Numbered from the stretch's first letter, positions 43,780 through 54,599 are shown. The stretch: DNA of 64,000 bases from Zygnema cylindricum (GCA_037447655.1 JBBHKE010001269.1:124001-188000), one strand, 5' to 3'. Made by a program: numbers and translations. Notes: generated from the letters alone by a model not told the origin.

Positions 43780-45960
43780 CAAGCGATCCGCAGAAGAGAT
43801 AGGGTGGAGAAGCAAGCACCTTAACCAAAGCAGCTCCAACCGGCTTTCCATGATTATTTCTCTCCTCATCAGTTTGGAGTGGCCACGAGAGGGGGTTGTG
43901 AGGCCGTGGTCCATGGGATTCAGGCTTTGTTGGATGTACATCCGGATTGGTTGGTCCTTCAAGTCGACGTTTCCAATGCATTTAATACGGTGGATCGGAA
44001 CGTGATTTTTTCAGAGCTTATGGTGGCTCCATCTCCGATTGTCCAATTGTTCCCCTTTGTGAGGGCTTTCTATTCTTTGACAAGCAGCCTTTCCTTCTCG
44101 GCCGATGGTGATATTATTCCTCTCTCCTCTGCTACTGGCACTCGCCAAGGTGACCCTCTCGGCGGACCTTTGTTCGCCCTTGCCCATTACCAAGCCCTTC
44201 GTGCCTCCGCAGCCGCCTTCCCTTCTTGCCTTTTTCCTTCGGTCGCCGATGATACGCACATTATTGGGCCGAGAGAACAAGTCGTGTTGGCATATGATTT
44301 TTTCAGGGAACGTTTAGCCGAACTCAACCTATCAGTTCAGCCGTCGAAGTGTGTTATTTGGTCTCCTCAGGATATTCCACTTTCGTTTACTACCCCTCCT
44401 GGTTTTCAAACCCCTTCTCCCTCCGATGGCATTCGTGTGCTAGGTTGCCCCCTTGGTTCAGATACTTTCGTGACCCAATTCCTTCATGATGCTCTGCAAA
44501 CAGATCTAGCCCAAGTGGACGACCTTCCTCACCTTCCCGATCCCCAAGTTGCTTTTGCTATGTTAACCAGGTGTTTTCCCCACCGCCCGTCTTACCTCAC
44601 TCGTACTTCCCCTCCCACCTCGACATTTCTCTCCTCTCTCTCGGCTTTTGACGATCGCCTCATGGACGTCCTCCACTCTCTGTTAGGTCGCGGGGCATTT
44701 GATCGCGAGTCTGGGCCATCGGCCCGCATTCAAGCATCCCTCCCTGTCTCTGCTGGGGGGTTGGGTCTATTATCGACCGCTCGTGTTGCTCCAGCTGCCT
44801 ATTTGGGAAGTTGGTGTCTTATTGCCTCTACTCTTGTTTCCCGTTTCTTGGCTGGGGACACCCCCGTTCTAGCTACTGTTATCCCCCGGGTTTCAGACGG
44901 TGTGTTCGCCTTCCAGCGATCTCTATTGGATGCGTCACGTTCTCTTCCTCCCCATTCCCTTGTGGATGTGCCGATTTTCTCGACCCTTGTTACAAAATCT
45001 GTTGAGCGTGTCCAAGAATCGATTTCCGATCGGGTTGTCGCCACCATTAAATCCGAGCTTCTCACGGCGCTTCCCTCCGATTCTTCTCGTGCCCGTCTTC
45101 TCTCTTGTGGTGGACCCGGTTCTGGGTCTTGGCTTTTTGCCACACCTATTTTGTCCACTCTCCGATTCTCACCAGCTCAGTTCACCACTGCCCTTCGGTT
45201 TCGCCTCGGCCTCCCCCATCCTCCTTTACTTGGCTCTCTTGTTTGTGCATGTGGTCGTGTCTTGGGGCCCGATGGTGTCCATTTGCTTCGTTGCTCCCAT
45301 GGGGGAGATTTGATCCAGGCGCACGACACTATTCGAGACACCGTTGCCACTATTGCTTCAGAAGGGGGCTTTTCTGTGCGTCGTGAGGTTTCTCATATTA
45401 TTCCCTCGCGTCGGATCGATGTTGTTTTGCTTGATGGTGCCCGTCGCATTTTCGGTGATATTGTTCTGGCGAACCCTACTTCAGCTACAGTTGTTGGTCA
45501 GGCGGCTCGACATCTGGGGGTGGCGGCTCGTGATGCTGCTAAGGCGAAGGAGCGTGATTATGCCCACCGGGACCCTATGGATGACTTTATCCCGATGGCG
45601 GTCGAGATCTTTGGTTGTTTGGGTGTTGCACTGGACGAGTTTCTCCGTACTTGTGCTCGACGTGCTTTCGAGCGTCGAGGACCTGGGAGCCCTCCTCCTT
45701 CGGTCCTTACTTCTTTTTACCGTCAACGCTTATCTGTGGCTCTACAACGAGTGCAGGCTTCTATTCTCCTCCGATCGACTGTTGCGGTTATGGATCGTCG
45801 CCGTGCTCCGGAACTCCCTCAACGTGCTCCTCCGGGCTGGGGGGACTTACGGGGTTGTTTTTCGTAGATATTTAATTGAGTTAGGGTTGGGGTTGGGGTT
45901 TGTATTTTTGTTTTTGTGAGTTGCCGTGCTTTTCATTTTGAGTTAGGGTGTTTTTATTTT
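43780..45960 (+). mobile_element. Non-LTR retrotransposon, 5'-truncated
   Basis: Contains the RT-endonuclease ORF below and a 3' region with gttagggttggggttgggg. RT-like coding similarity begins about 100 bases before the ORF start in other frames (LTKAAP..., YFSPHQFGVATRGG), showing a frameshift near 43850. No promoter, ORF1 or target-site duplication was identified. GC content is clearly higher than in the flanks. Confidence 0.75.
43879..45867 (+). CDS. Reverse transcriptase with C-terminal endonuclease-like domain
   Basis: 662 codons. RT motifs in order: A, LQVDVSNAFNTVD (~residue 27); B, TGTRQGDPLGGPLFAL (~85); C, VADDTHIIG (~122; FADD is more usual); D, LSVQPSKC. A Cys/His cluster CACGRVLG...HLLRCSHGG follows (~460), then SRRIDVVLLD...FGDIVLANP, which fits a restriction-like (PD-(D/E)XK) endonuclease as in R2/NeSL/Dualen-type elements, though I could not assign its catalytic residues with certainty. 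The ORF is intact from 43879, but the N-terminal RT region is lost to a frameshift. It would copy element RNA at a nicked target site. Confidence 0.8.
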   Translation: MATRGGCEAVVHGIQALLDVHPDWLVLQVDVSNAFNTVDRNVIFSELMVAPSPIVQLFPFVRAFYSLTSSLSFSADGDIIPLSSATGTRQGDPLGGPLFALAHYQALRASAAAFPSCLFPSVADDTHIIGPREQVVLAYDFFRERLAELNLSVQPSKCVIWSPQDIPLSFTTPPGFQTPSPSDGIRVLGCPLGSDTFVTQFLHDALQTDLAQVDDLPHLPDPQVAFAMLTRCFPHRPSYLTRTSPPTSTFLSSLSAFDDRLMDVLHSLLGRGAFDRESGPSARIQASLPVSAGGLGLLSTARVAPAAYLGSWCLIASTLVSRFLAGDTPVLATVIPRVSDGVFAFQRSLLDASRSLPPHSLVDVPIFSTLVTKSVERVQESISDRVVATIKSELLTALPSDSSRARLLSCGGPGSGSWLFATPILSTLRFSPAQFTTALRFRLGLPHPPLLGSLVCACGRVLGPDGVHLLRCSHGGDLIQAHDTIRDTVATIASEGGFSVRREVSHIIPSRRIDVVLLDGARRIFGDIVLANPTSATVVGQAARHLGVAARDAAKAKERDYAHRDPMDDFIPMAVEIFGCLGVALDEFLRTCARRAFERRGPGSPPPSVLTSFYRQRLSVALQRVQASILLRSTVAVMDRRRAPELPQRAPPGWGDLRGCFS

Positions 45961-46291
45961 CCTTGTTGTTGCTTCCTTTTTTTAGGGTGTGTTCTTGTCG
46001 CTCTTTTTGTTTTTTATTATTGTTGTTTTTGAGTGTTGGTCATGCCACCCCTTTTGTACCCCCAGACTCAGATGGTTTACCATCGTGCTTTTTAATTTAT
46101 CCTGCAAGTTTTTTTTCAAGAGAGGAAGTCTTCAAAGGACCAGAGTAATGGATAGAAGGGGACAAACGACGGAACCTTGTGAATGAATCGCCCAAAGAAC
46201 CTCAAAGAGAATATCGCGAAACAAAGTTGAATGGCTAAAATGCTCGACCTACCCGAGAAAGCTCACCAATGTCATGCCGCATGGTATCGGC
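45961..46291. other. Intergenic, no supported gene
   Basis: T-rich 3' flank of the non-LTR element. No feature recognised. Confidence 0.4.
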
Positions 46292-46431
46292 TGCACGCGG
46301 GCACGATGTTTTGCATGCGCGCATGATATTTCGCACGCACACACGATATTGTGCACGCGCGCGCGATAATCGACGCGCGCGCACGATATCATGCACGCAC
46401 GCACGATATTTTGGCACGCATGTATGAGTTT
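46292..46431. repeat. 20-bp tandem array of CG/CA-rich units
   Basis: Six to seven units with an exact 20-bp period, for example TGCACGCGCGCGCGATAATC and TGCACGCACGCACGATATTT. Alternating pyrimidine-purine runs favour Z-DNA. Confidence 0.85.
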
Positions 46432-46765
46432 CATTCGCACTTGCGATTTTGCGCTGGTTCACTTATTTGTGACGTGTACGGGATTCGCGTACACGTCTGA
46501 TTTAATATGTACTAATTTCGTGCGTACTTTTGTTTCGTTTCATTTCGTAGGTACACGATTTTGGAGTACGATCATGGATTTCATTTGTACCTTGCGTTTC
46601 CTATGTACTTTCGGTTTCACCCGTACCTTTGATTTTGTTGGTACTTTTTCACTTCAAGTGGACTTTCGCGACGTACGAATGACATGTACGATCGACGTTT
46701 TGTTGGCGCTTTCTCATTGGTGCGCATTTAAGTCGTGAACCCACGTAGGTTCACTCACACACTTA

Positions 46766-47550
46766 GGCTGCGGCCCCATGTGGCTAAGTTCGGGTTTTTT
46801 TCTGTCGTTTTCCTTTATAACTTAGCGCCGTACTGCCTAAGTTGCGACCGTACGAAGAAATCGCAAATTTGTAAAGTACAATTTGCGTCATTCTTGAACT
46901 TAGGATGTACGAAATTTTGTCGTCTTGCGGTTTTTCGACCCACTGTCACGTCATTTTCAAGCTTATCATAAAACACATCGGCACTGTGTTTTAAGCTAAG
47001 CAAATCCGTCTACACCAATCTGAAAATATATTCCCACGTGTGAAAAGATTTTAGAAGTTTTGACGACGAAAAAAAGTACAGGGTTTGTTTGTTTTTGTCG
47101 GCTTGCATGTTGTACGGTTTTTTTTTTGCAGGGGTCTCGACGCTGCAGTGTCATTTCACGCAAAGTTGAAAAGTCTGCGAACGTGAAAAATCTGCGAAGT
47201 AATGGCGGCCTGACGGGAGAGGTTCACGTCAAGGCATTTTGCACAGCCACGGGCGCAAGGCTGTACGTCAACGATGTCTCGCAAAGACATGCGACATACC
47301 AAATCCGCAAATCGTTTCAAAAATTACGATGTGTCTTGCGACGCTTCAAAAAGTTTCAAGAAAATATGGTGCGTCATCACAAATTGTACATGGTGACCGC
47401 AGTCACGGGCGTTGTCGACGTATACAATTGTCACAAACTTAAGTAATAATTTCGAATGAACACATAGAGACACTTGAAATCCGGGTCCGCCGGATCCGCG
47501 CTAAAATACAAAGTAAGTACGCTAAGTTACAACTACATGGGGCCGCAGCC
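46766..47550 (+). mobile_element. PIF/Harbinger-like element, copy 2 (785 bp)
   Basis: Inverted termini GGCTGCGGCCCCATGTGGC and catggggccgcagcc, flanked by TTA (46763-46765/47551-47553). Same family as 16561-17533, with shared interior blocks. No transposase. Confidence 0.75.
47060..47446 (+). CDS. Conserved small ORF in PIF/Harbinger-like copy 2
   Basis: A 128-codon frame whose last ~50 residues (KSFQKLRCVLRRFKKFQENM... VTGVVDVYNCHKLK) match the frame at 17241-17429 and stop at the same place. Function unknown. Confidence 0.4.
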   Translation: MTTKKSTGFVCFCRLACCTVFFLQGSRRCSVISRKVEKSANVKNLRSNGGLTGEVHVKAFCTATGARLYVNDVSQRHATYQIRKSFQKLRCVLRRFKKFQENMVRHHKLYMVTAVTGVVDVYNCHKLK

Positions 47551-47553
47551 TTA

Positions 47554-49311
47554 GATAGGAAGGGTTTTTTACCCTTGGATTGTGGATTTTGTTAGACGTA
47601 AGACAGACGATGTTGGCTCCCTATTGGCCAACATCTTAAGTAGTTTCATTCATATAAAGTAGACTAGACGTAGGCTAGTTTCGCGCTAGGCTTAGCTAAG
47701 TCCTACTTAGGCTAATTCTCAAACTTAGAGAATTTAGTTTTCGGACAAGAATTTTCTCTTGGCGGCGGAGCTGTTTTCTTGCTTCCTCCTTGCCACCGAT
47801 TGCCCACTATTTCCTTTTCTTCTTGTTAGCTAGCGATAGATGCTAGTTAGCGTACGGATTTTTCTCTCCTTGTGTTCTACCTCGTTTTTAATCCACACGG
47901 CTTCGGCCAAGTCCGGAAGGTTTCCCTCCAAATTTGTCTTTTTGGCGATTGTTGGAGTGGAGGCTTGAGGCGTGGCATCTTGTATTGGGCTGCGTAGTTC
48001 TCCGAACAGCTGAACGGTTTGTTTGAGTGTATTTGTTTGTGTGGCATTTCGGTTGTCTTGTAAAAGTGCTTTTTTTTTACCGAATCCGAATTTCTTGGTT
48101 TGGTTGGAAGTGTTTATTTTGCTTCGTTGCTTTCCTATGAGATAACTCTTGTAAAGAATACGTTGAAGACCCAAGAGCCTAGTGGCTACCTTGTGGCTTA
48201 GTATTCTTGTCCGAAAAAACATAAAAAAAAAATCTATTAAAAATATAAATTATATTTTATAAAAATAATAAAAAAATAAAACATTTTGTTTTTGTTTTCC
48301 GCTATTTCTTTCTTTCAATCTTTGTCTCTTATTCTGGTGCCACTATATTTCTTGGTATTAGTGTTAAACCTAAATTTTGCAACAAATTTAGGGTTAATCA
48401 GCAAAATTAGGGTTTGGCGGCAGAATTAGGGTTGCAACAGATTTAGGGTTTATTCCTTTTGATTCTAGTCCTTACGTCGTTATCATTCTATTCCTTGGCT
48501 GCAGATTTGGAGTTTTGGCCGTCTAGAATTAGGGTTTGGCTTTGGAATTAGGGTTTTCCAAGTGGAATTAGGGTTTGCAGCTGGCTTTGGATTATTGTGG
48601 TCACAAGTTTGGTAGTATATCTAGAGTTTTAGCGGCCTGTTACTTTATTATAACACACTTTTCCTATCTATTGCATTTGTGTGTCTTATTGGTTATCTTT
48701 CTTCCACCGAACGCTTTCTTTTTTTCCTTCCATTGGTCCCCTAACATTCCACGGCGTACTGAGGGTCTTCATAGTACTGAGGGTCTCGCGGAGGTTTATT
48801 TTGGAGACGTTGCTCGGAGCGAATTTCGTGGAGCGAACTTTATCCCAAGGAGCTCTGCAAAACGCGACTTGCTTGGAATAAGTTCACTTCACCCTTAGTG
48901 CTCACCAGAGTACTAAAGGTCTCTATAAGTAGTCGATGCCTTGCTGGTGCAGGAGCGTTCCGATTTAGTGTGGACACGCGTGTAGGGGGGCGGTGTGGAT
49001 TGCATCCATCGTGAACCTTTCTTATTGAGCATTTGCATTTTCCTGCTTTCCCTGCATGCTATCTGGCCCTAAGTAGCCTTGGATTTTCGTGTGACTATCT
49101 GGAGTGGGATTTCTTAGTAGATCTTGCCGTGGGTGGCACTGTGAAGACTTTTTTCCCGGCTGTGTTGCTGTAAATCTGCACCCAAGGGTGCTTAAATAGC
49201 AATTTTCTTGTTTTTATAGATCTGGTCCTTTGGCCTTGCCAACTGTTTGCAGGGTAGAGGTTTTGGTAAACCGGCTACTTGCTAGATATGACCACTGGGT
49301 CTTGATAGTGA
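47554..49311 (+). other. Upstream/5' LTR region of gypsy element 1, not delimited
   Basis: Includes tcatataaagtag (about 47653) and ctctataagtag (about 48932), both TATA-like, and a cluster of seven ATTAGGGTT motifs (48365-48585). It probably contains the 5' LTR of the downstream gypsy element, but with no intact 3' LTR to compare, the borders and primer-binding site cannot be set. Confidence 0.4.
48365..48585 (+). repeat. Interspersed TTAGGG-type motifs
   Basis: Seven aattagggttt/tttagggtt motifs spaced 15-70 bases apart. Not a telomeric array, but strongly over-represented here. Confidence 0.6.
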
Positions 49312-50823
49312 TTGAGTGTGTTGATTGGACGAGTGGATTGGTCTGATACGTGTTGCATCTCGGTTAGGTCGTGCGAAACAGTTCAGTATTGTAGTCAGGG
49401 TTTTTCCCCTTGGTTTATGCCCATAGATTGGGACAACCTTCCTTATTTATCCGGGTCCACCCGAGGTGGTACATTGTATTGTCCTTCGCAGTTAAATCCT
49501 TCAGATTTTCCCGAATCGTTGACCACATCCGATCCAATTGCAGATCGTATGTCATCATTGTCCTCGGTTTCATCTAGGTCATACCTAGAGGGAAGTGAAG
49601 AAGACTTTCCAGAGGAAACCTTTCAAACTCCTCCCACAAATAGGTTCTCTGACAGCACAACTTTGGCACAACTGGCTCATCCTCCTCTTTACGACATGGC
49701 TTCCTCTTCAGAGGGATCCATGGGTAGGATGCAATTCTGCTTTTTCGGATTAAAGGACACCATGTCCTTATTGCATTTCCGTATGTTATACGACACGGAA
49801 ATGAGGGATTTAGCATTTAGATATCAGGATAGGTTTGACCTCCGTGTCCTTTTTTTCCTTCTCGGTCGATTCCTCCGTGGTACGACCCTCACTCTCTACA
49901 CTCGCAAGTACGGGGATGTTTTTGCAATTACAGAGTACGTGGCTCCCTTTGCGGGGTTACCAAAGGTCCTCGGCCAAGTGGATAACCCATATCAGGCTGC
50001 GAGACCGGCGGTATTAGATGTCAATGGGTACGAGTTGTATCCAGCTATCCCCGAGGTTCCTTGACAGTATGCAGTGGCTGCCCGAGCGGCGGTCCCTGCT
50101 AGAGCGGGGGGCACCATTCCCTTACGTGACCCTCTCTTCGTCATGTTTGACATCCTCCAAGAGGAGTACCGGATGCAAAATCCGGATCAGATCAAAGAGT
50201 TGATGAACTTCGAGCGCAGGCCAGGTGAAACTGCTCCTGCCTTGCGGGCTCGGATGGAAACTCTGCGAGAGGCATTACTGGACCTCATGTTTTGATGCAA
50301 AGGCTATCAAGAAATTTGTGGGATTGTTTCCAGGTCCATCAAAGAGGTTTATCCAAAATCACCTCAGCCAGATGTATGGATTGAAATTCACCTTTGAGCA
50401 AGTGGCTCATTACGCGGTAGAGTATGAGACGCAGACATCCTGGTGGGACGCCCATGAGCGGTCCTAACCTCCTCACAGGGAACCGGCCAATCCATCTCCT
50501 CCTCCAACTAAAAACCCATGGCCTCCTAATAGGCCCCAAAAGACGCCAACCATGGGAACTCCACGTGTTAGTCCATGAGACCGAATGTGTTTCCGATGAG
50601 GAAAAACCGGGCATGATGCCCGCATGTGTCCTGACAAGGCGGCCACTTGCTCTCATTGCCACCAAAAGGGACATTATGCCCATCGGTGCCACATCAAGGA
50701 CCCTAATTTCACTTATCAAAATCAGATAAAGAACGGCGGAATTTCGGCCCGTTCCGCGAAACCATTCACTCCGCCTAAGGAGACCGAGAAGGAGGAAGCT
50801 CCTCCTAAAATCTCTCGTTGAGA
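49312..50823 (+). pseudogene. Gypsy 1 Gag with two zinc knuckles, frame broken
   Basis: An acidic N-terminal region (49312-50064), then after a stop ...LFVMFDILQEEYRMQNPDQI..FERRPGETAPALRARMETL (50074-50295) and, in another frame, FVGLFPGPSKRFIQNHLSQM.., typical gypsy Gag segments. Two CCHC knuckles follow (50588-50690): the first has TGA in place of its second Cys, and the second (CSHCHQKGHYAHRC) is intact. Gag would package the RNA. At least three frame changes or stops are seen. Confidence 0.7.
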
Positions 50824-51139
50824 GAGAGAGAAGGCCGAGCTTCAAGCCACAATGGCGGCCATGATGAAAGAGCAATTTGCGGCTTTCATGGCGGAAATGA
50901 AACCCCAATTTACTAGGATGGCTAGGACCGTTGTCCATATGCCGTCGTTGGCTGGGCGAACACTTCGTGATTCCACCGTCCAACAATGGGTGGCCACATT
51001 TAAAAAGGGCTCACTGGACCATAACCGAGTGGGCAAATTACAAAATTCTCGTGTCCCACTCTCATTTGTAAAAGAGCCTCTGCTTTCCCTACCGGAAACC
51101 TCGCATACGATGGCGAGGGGCACTAACCATATTGGATGA
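50824..51139 (+). CDS. Gypsy 1 linker region
   Basis: Frame 50852-51139 (MAAMMKEQFAAFMAEMKPQF...) is helical and follows the knuckles. No domain recognised. Continues into the next frame by a short overlap (51132). Confidence 0.4.
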
Positions 51140-52721
51140 CACTATTCATGAGGCCCATCGGGTAAAGGAGCGATTGAGTATTTTTTCAGCTATGTTGGAG
51201 GATGTACCGAAAGCCCTTCCCCTTCTTGATGAGGTCGCAACGGCAGCCGCTTTGAGGGCTCTGCAGCTAAACCACAGTTTCTCAGCGGTTCAACCGGTTA
51301 CTTTGGAAGAGCGTCGTAATCTTAATCCCCACATCAATTTCCTTGATAACTCTCGGGGATCATTCTCATTGAACGGTGTTCACCCCACTCTTCCTCTCAT
51401 GGACTCCAGGGCCAAATCCGTGATCCTCGGATCTGGATTTGCGCTCAAGCATGGTTTGACAGCAGACAAGCTTCAGGTGACAGCTACCCGCCTTCTTACT
51501 TCGGCTGGGACCACGGAGCCAGTCCTCGGAATCACAAAGGACCCGTTCATTTTTCAGTTTGAGACAGGAACCGAAAATGAGTCCGTTGAAATTGCTGTCA
51601 GGGGATTAGTCACTAAATGTGACGACTACGAGTGTTTGGTGGGTCAAGACGTTATATTCCGAATTGGTGGTGGGGTGGACATGCACGACCAAACATTTTC
51701 TTACCAACCGACACACTTTCCGGAGCGCAAAATCTACCTCCCTCTCATTTCAACCCGCCGACCTTTGCCCATTATGGCTCACTCGGCCACGGCTCTTCCC
51801 GCATTTTTGGGGAACTCCTTTGGGGAGGAAATTTTCCACTCTCATTCGGCTGAAGAAATTACACCGGATAGTTCCCCCTTACCCGAGCTCTTTGCGGAAC
51901 CGGGTTTTCTTATCAATTCTCATACATTTGATTGTATTTATAAGTCCACATTATCTATTCCATTAACGACTATCCCTCTTATACCTACAGTTGCAACCGA
52001 TCTTTCAGGTTTCCTTCCAATCAGTTGGAAGCCTGTACAGCTGAGTCCTCATACGGACGGGGTCGTTATTTTAGATCTATTCGCTGGGATCGAAACTTCA
52101 CTATTGTCATGTTTACGGAATAGTCTCCTCATCATTCACTACTATGCAGTAGAAATTGATGCATTAGCTAGAAAAGCACAATTGCACCACTATAATCTCC
52201 TGCATTCACAATATCCACAGTTGTTTCCAAAGTTAGCCTTTCTACACATGCACACTGCTCTTCCACAAGACATCGACATCCTTAGTAATCATCATCTACG
52301 GGATGTCGAACCGATAGACCTTGTTTTCGGGGGGTGGGAGTGTCAAGGCATGTCTTGGGCTGGCAAAGGTCTTGGTTTGGCGGATCCCCATACTAAATTG
52401 TTTTTTGAGCTTTTGAGGGTTCTTCATTTTCTTCAATCCATGGCTAACCCTGTCGGATACATTTTAGAGAACGTCGCCGCTTATAATGATCCTCGCCCAA
52501 CAGTTTTGACTGACTATAAGCGTATAAAACACCTTATCGGACCCCGGCTAATTATTGATGCCGCTCGGCATGGGTCCCTAGCACATCGGGTTCGCTCCAA
52601 ATGGACGGACCTAATCAAAGTAGGTCGCCTTCGCGAGGCAAATTTTTTTGTAAAACCTCCCACTACACATTACGATCGCTTTGCTTCCCTTTCACCAAGT
52701 CCAATCATGTGTCCAAACTGA
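51132..52721 (+). CDS. Gypsy 1 protease-like region plus cytosine-C5 DNA methyltransferase motifs I-VIII
   Basis: 529 codons. Residues ~60-205 form a retropepsin-like segment: FSLNGVHPTLPLMDSRAKSV, where the active-site D-T/S-G is DSR, and a later YECLVGQDVIF resembling the usual ILLGMD block. Residues ~310-520 carry ordered C5-methyltransferase motifs: I VVILDLFAGIE (AdoMet binding), II YYAVEIDALAR, IV DLVFGGWECQGMSWAGKGLG with the catalytic Cys, VI YILENVAAYND, VIII AHRVRSKWTDL. Such enzymes flip out cytosine and methylate carbon 5. The rest of the domain (IX-X) continues in another frame from ~52690. Methyltransferase-bearing gypsy elements are known from charophytes. The call is firm; activity is not shown. 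Confidence 0.85.
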   Translation: MDDTIHEAHRVKERLSIFSAMLEDVPKALPLLDEVATAAALRALQLNHSFSAVQPVTLEERRNLNPHINFLDNSRGSFSLNGVHPTLPLMDSRAKSVILGSGFALKHGLTADKLQVTATRLLTSAGTTEPVLGITKDPFIFQFETGTENESVEIAVRGLVTKCDDYECLVGQDVIFRIGGGVDMHDQTFSYQPTHFPERKIYLPLISTRRPLPIMAHSATALPAFLGNSFGEEIFHSHSAEEITPDSSPLPELFAEPGFLINSHTFDCIYKSTLSIPLTTIPLIPTVATDLSGFLPISWKPVQLSPHTDGVVILDLFAGIETSLLSCLRNSLLIIHYYAVEIDALARKAQLHHYNLLHSQYPQLFPKLAFLHMHTALPQDIDILSNHHLRDVEPIDLVFGGWECQGMSWAGKGLGLADPHTKLFFELLRVLHFLQSMANPVGYILENVAAYNDPRPTVLTDYKRIKHLIGPRLIIDAARHGSLAHRVRSKWTDLIKVGRLREANFFVKPPTTHYDRFASLSPSPIMCPN

Positions 52722-53208
52722 CTACCCTCCGAATTACAACATTAATGTACCTGGCCAGCCCCTCAAGGTCCTTCCTACTTTAGTGTCTTACCCTAATTCC
52801 CATGCATACTCTCATAACGGTCCAGGCATGCTCTGGAATAATGTCAGTGGAGAGTTAGAGGAGCCTACGGCCACAGAACGGAAGCATCTCATGCATTTTA
52901 TCCCAGGCACTACTGCGGCCCCCGGCCTTACGGAAAGACAGCGTTGCACTTTGTTCGGTAGGGTCATGGATACTCAGTCTTTATCATTTGTCTTAGGTCT
53001 CGGCCTTGCAGCTGGTCGCTACACACAGAATCACCCCGTGCAACCAGTTGTGGGGGGGAATACGATAGCTCTTTCACGTCTTGTTTCCTCTCCCACCTCT
53101 CCTAGTCTCAAGGGAAATCCATTTAAGTTTTTTCTCTTCCCTTCTCTCACACCTGCGGTTAAAGACATCTCCATCTATAATTTCCTCAACCCTTGTCATA
53201 TGTCTTGA
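52681..53208 (+). pseudogene. Methyltransferase target-recognition region and motifs IX-X, frameshifted
   Basis: Joined to the previous ORF by a frameshift near 52690-52720. It reads DYPPNYNINVPGQPLKVLPT..., then ELEEPTATERKHLMHFIPG (motif IX, family pattern REPTxxExxRLxGFPxG) and RCTLFGRVMDTQSLSFVLGL (motif X; the usual LGNA is FGRV). The domain is therefore complete in order but not in frame. Confidence 0.7.
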
Positions 53209-53385
53209 GAAATCCCGACCTATACAACCGCTCAATCCACAATTTCATTGTTTCAAGGTCAGGCACCCCACTAGACAGCTGCATTTCCGACGCGTAGCTG
53301 GCACCACTGGGTGAACTGCTTGCAGCAAACTCCGGTAAAATACGAGTTAGGCCACTGACTCATCGCCGATGAGCAAATTGCATTT

Positions 53386-53497
53386 GCTCAGGCCATGGAA
53401 GCTTTCACTATCAAGAGTCCCGAGACGCCCAAGTGGAAGTTCGGTTCCACTCTCACAAAGGCGGAACATGCACTGTTCACTGACACAGTCACCCGCC
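53386..53497 (+). pseudogene. Gypsy 1 RT N-terminal remnant
   Basis: AFTIKSPETPKWKFGSTLTK then AEHALFTDTVTRL aligns with DWTLGEQLDPQQKARLSKLL of gypsy element 2, just upstream of its RT domain. It is cut at 53497/53498 by LTR-B. Confidence 0.55.
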
Positions 53498-54556
53498 TGA
53501 AATTCTGAGACCTCCATAAGTCCTCAGAGTGGACAGCTTCCAAGAAGCCTTTAGGATAACCCTGACCCCCTTGTGTTTTAGCAAAAATAACTTCCACCCT
53601 GGCAGAAAATAACTCTAACCAACTTCACCGTTGTGAAGGGAAGACTCCCTTGAGTCGATAGCAAAAAGAATCTCTGAATTTGCTCCCCTGAGTAGTAAGT
53701 TATGGAGGGTCAAAGTTGACCTTTTGTACAAAAGCTCTTTGGGAGAGAGGGTCCTATCTTCTAATTTTTCTAAGTCCTATCTCTCTCACAGACTCTATCT
53801 ACTGATGTACGGAGCCAATCAGGTTTCAGTTTCGTACACAAAAGTACAGCTGCCGGTGTACTTTCTGTACGGCTATTGTACGACATGGCCTGAATGTCGA
53901 CACGTGGTATGTCCGGATTCGCTCCCTTAATCATCGGAGATACCGCGATCCAATGTCATTCCGCCACGTGTCATCCGATGTGGCGATGACCACAAACCGC
54001 CGAAATCCTCTTCCGCGATCTCGGCGTAAATTCCCGCCGTCCGATTAAATTCACATTTTAATCGTAGCCGTAATAAATACATGCGCGGTATTCGTTTCAC
54101 TAAAGGAATAAATGCGCGGTATTGGTTTCGTATTCATACCGGAATCCGTATTTTTACATTTACTAGATATATGTCTCCCGTAAACAGTTATAGTTAAATG
54201 AACTATCCTACGTATAAATGGTTAAATAAATATCAAACCATATAGTACGTAACACTACTTCTAGAATTAACGGCTAAGGCTAACGGCTACCGGTTGTCTG
54301 CCGGTCGGTAGGTACCAGGATCAATTCCTGTGGCCGGCACATATCTTTTAGTAAATTAAACCCCTAACTAAAATATATATTCCTGTAAACCTCTGGATAG
54401 CCTAGGTAGCCATGGCTCTAGCTCCCTCTCCAATTTCTCAGTGACTGCGACAAGTTTGAGAGTTGAAACAAGAGAAGTTTGAGGTAGACTGCCTCGGCTT
54501 CTTTCATATTTATATTTAGACCTAGAAAATACTTTAAAAGACCATTAATTTCTACA
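53498..54556 (-). mobile_element. LTR-B copy 3, 3' LTR of copia element B
   Basis: 1,059 bp. On the minus strand it starts TGTAGAAATTAATGG (54556), directly after a purine-rich ataagcggag, and ends CAGAATTTCA (53498). It follows the RNase H end of the copia pol gene, which ties the LTR-B family to this copia element. A hairpin lies at 54299-54339. Confidence 0.75.
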
Positions 54557-54599
54557 CTCCGCTTATTTTCTAGTCAATCTTTAATTTCAGATCACACTT

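Larger units (their letters stand above)
49312..53497 (+). mobile_element. Ty3/gypsy element 1 encoding a cytosine DNA methyltransferase, RT deleted
   Basis: Order: Gag with zinc knuckles (49312-50823), retropepsin-like region (51300-51750), C5-methyltransferase (52030-53060), and the first ~35 codons of the RT polyprotein (~53386-53497). It is then cut by a copia LTR. RT, RNase H and integrase are absent from the window. Several stops and frameshifts are present, so it is not autonomous now. Confidence 0.8.

Noticed and set aside
47830-48222. 130-codon basic frame on the minus strand as a host gene
   Set aside because: No domain, no supporting splice structure, and it lies in the likely 5' LTR region of gypsy element 1.
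48365-48585. Interstitial telomere array
   Set aside because: TTAGGG-type motifs are spaced irregularly and not in tandem, so this is not a telomere relic.
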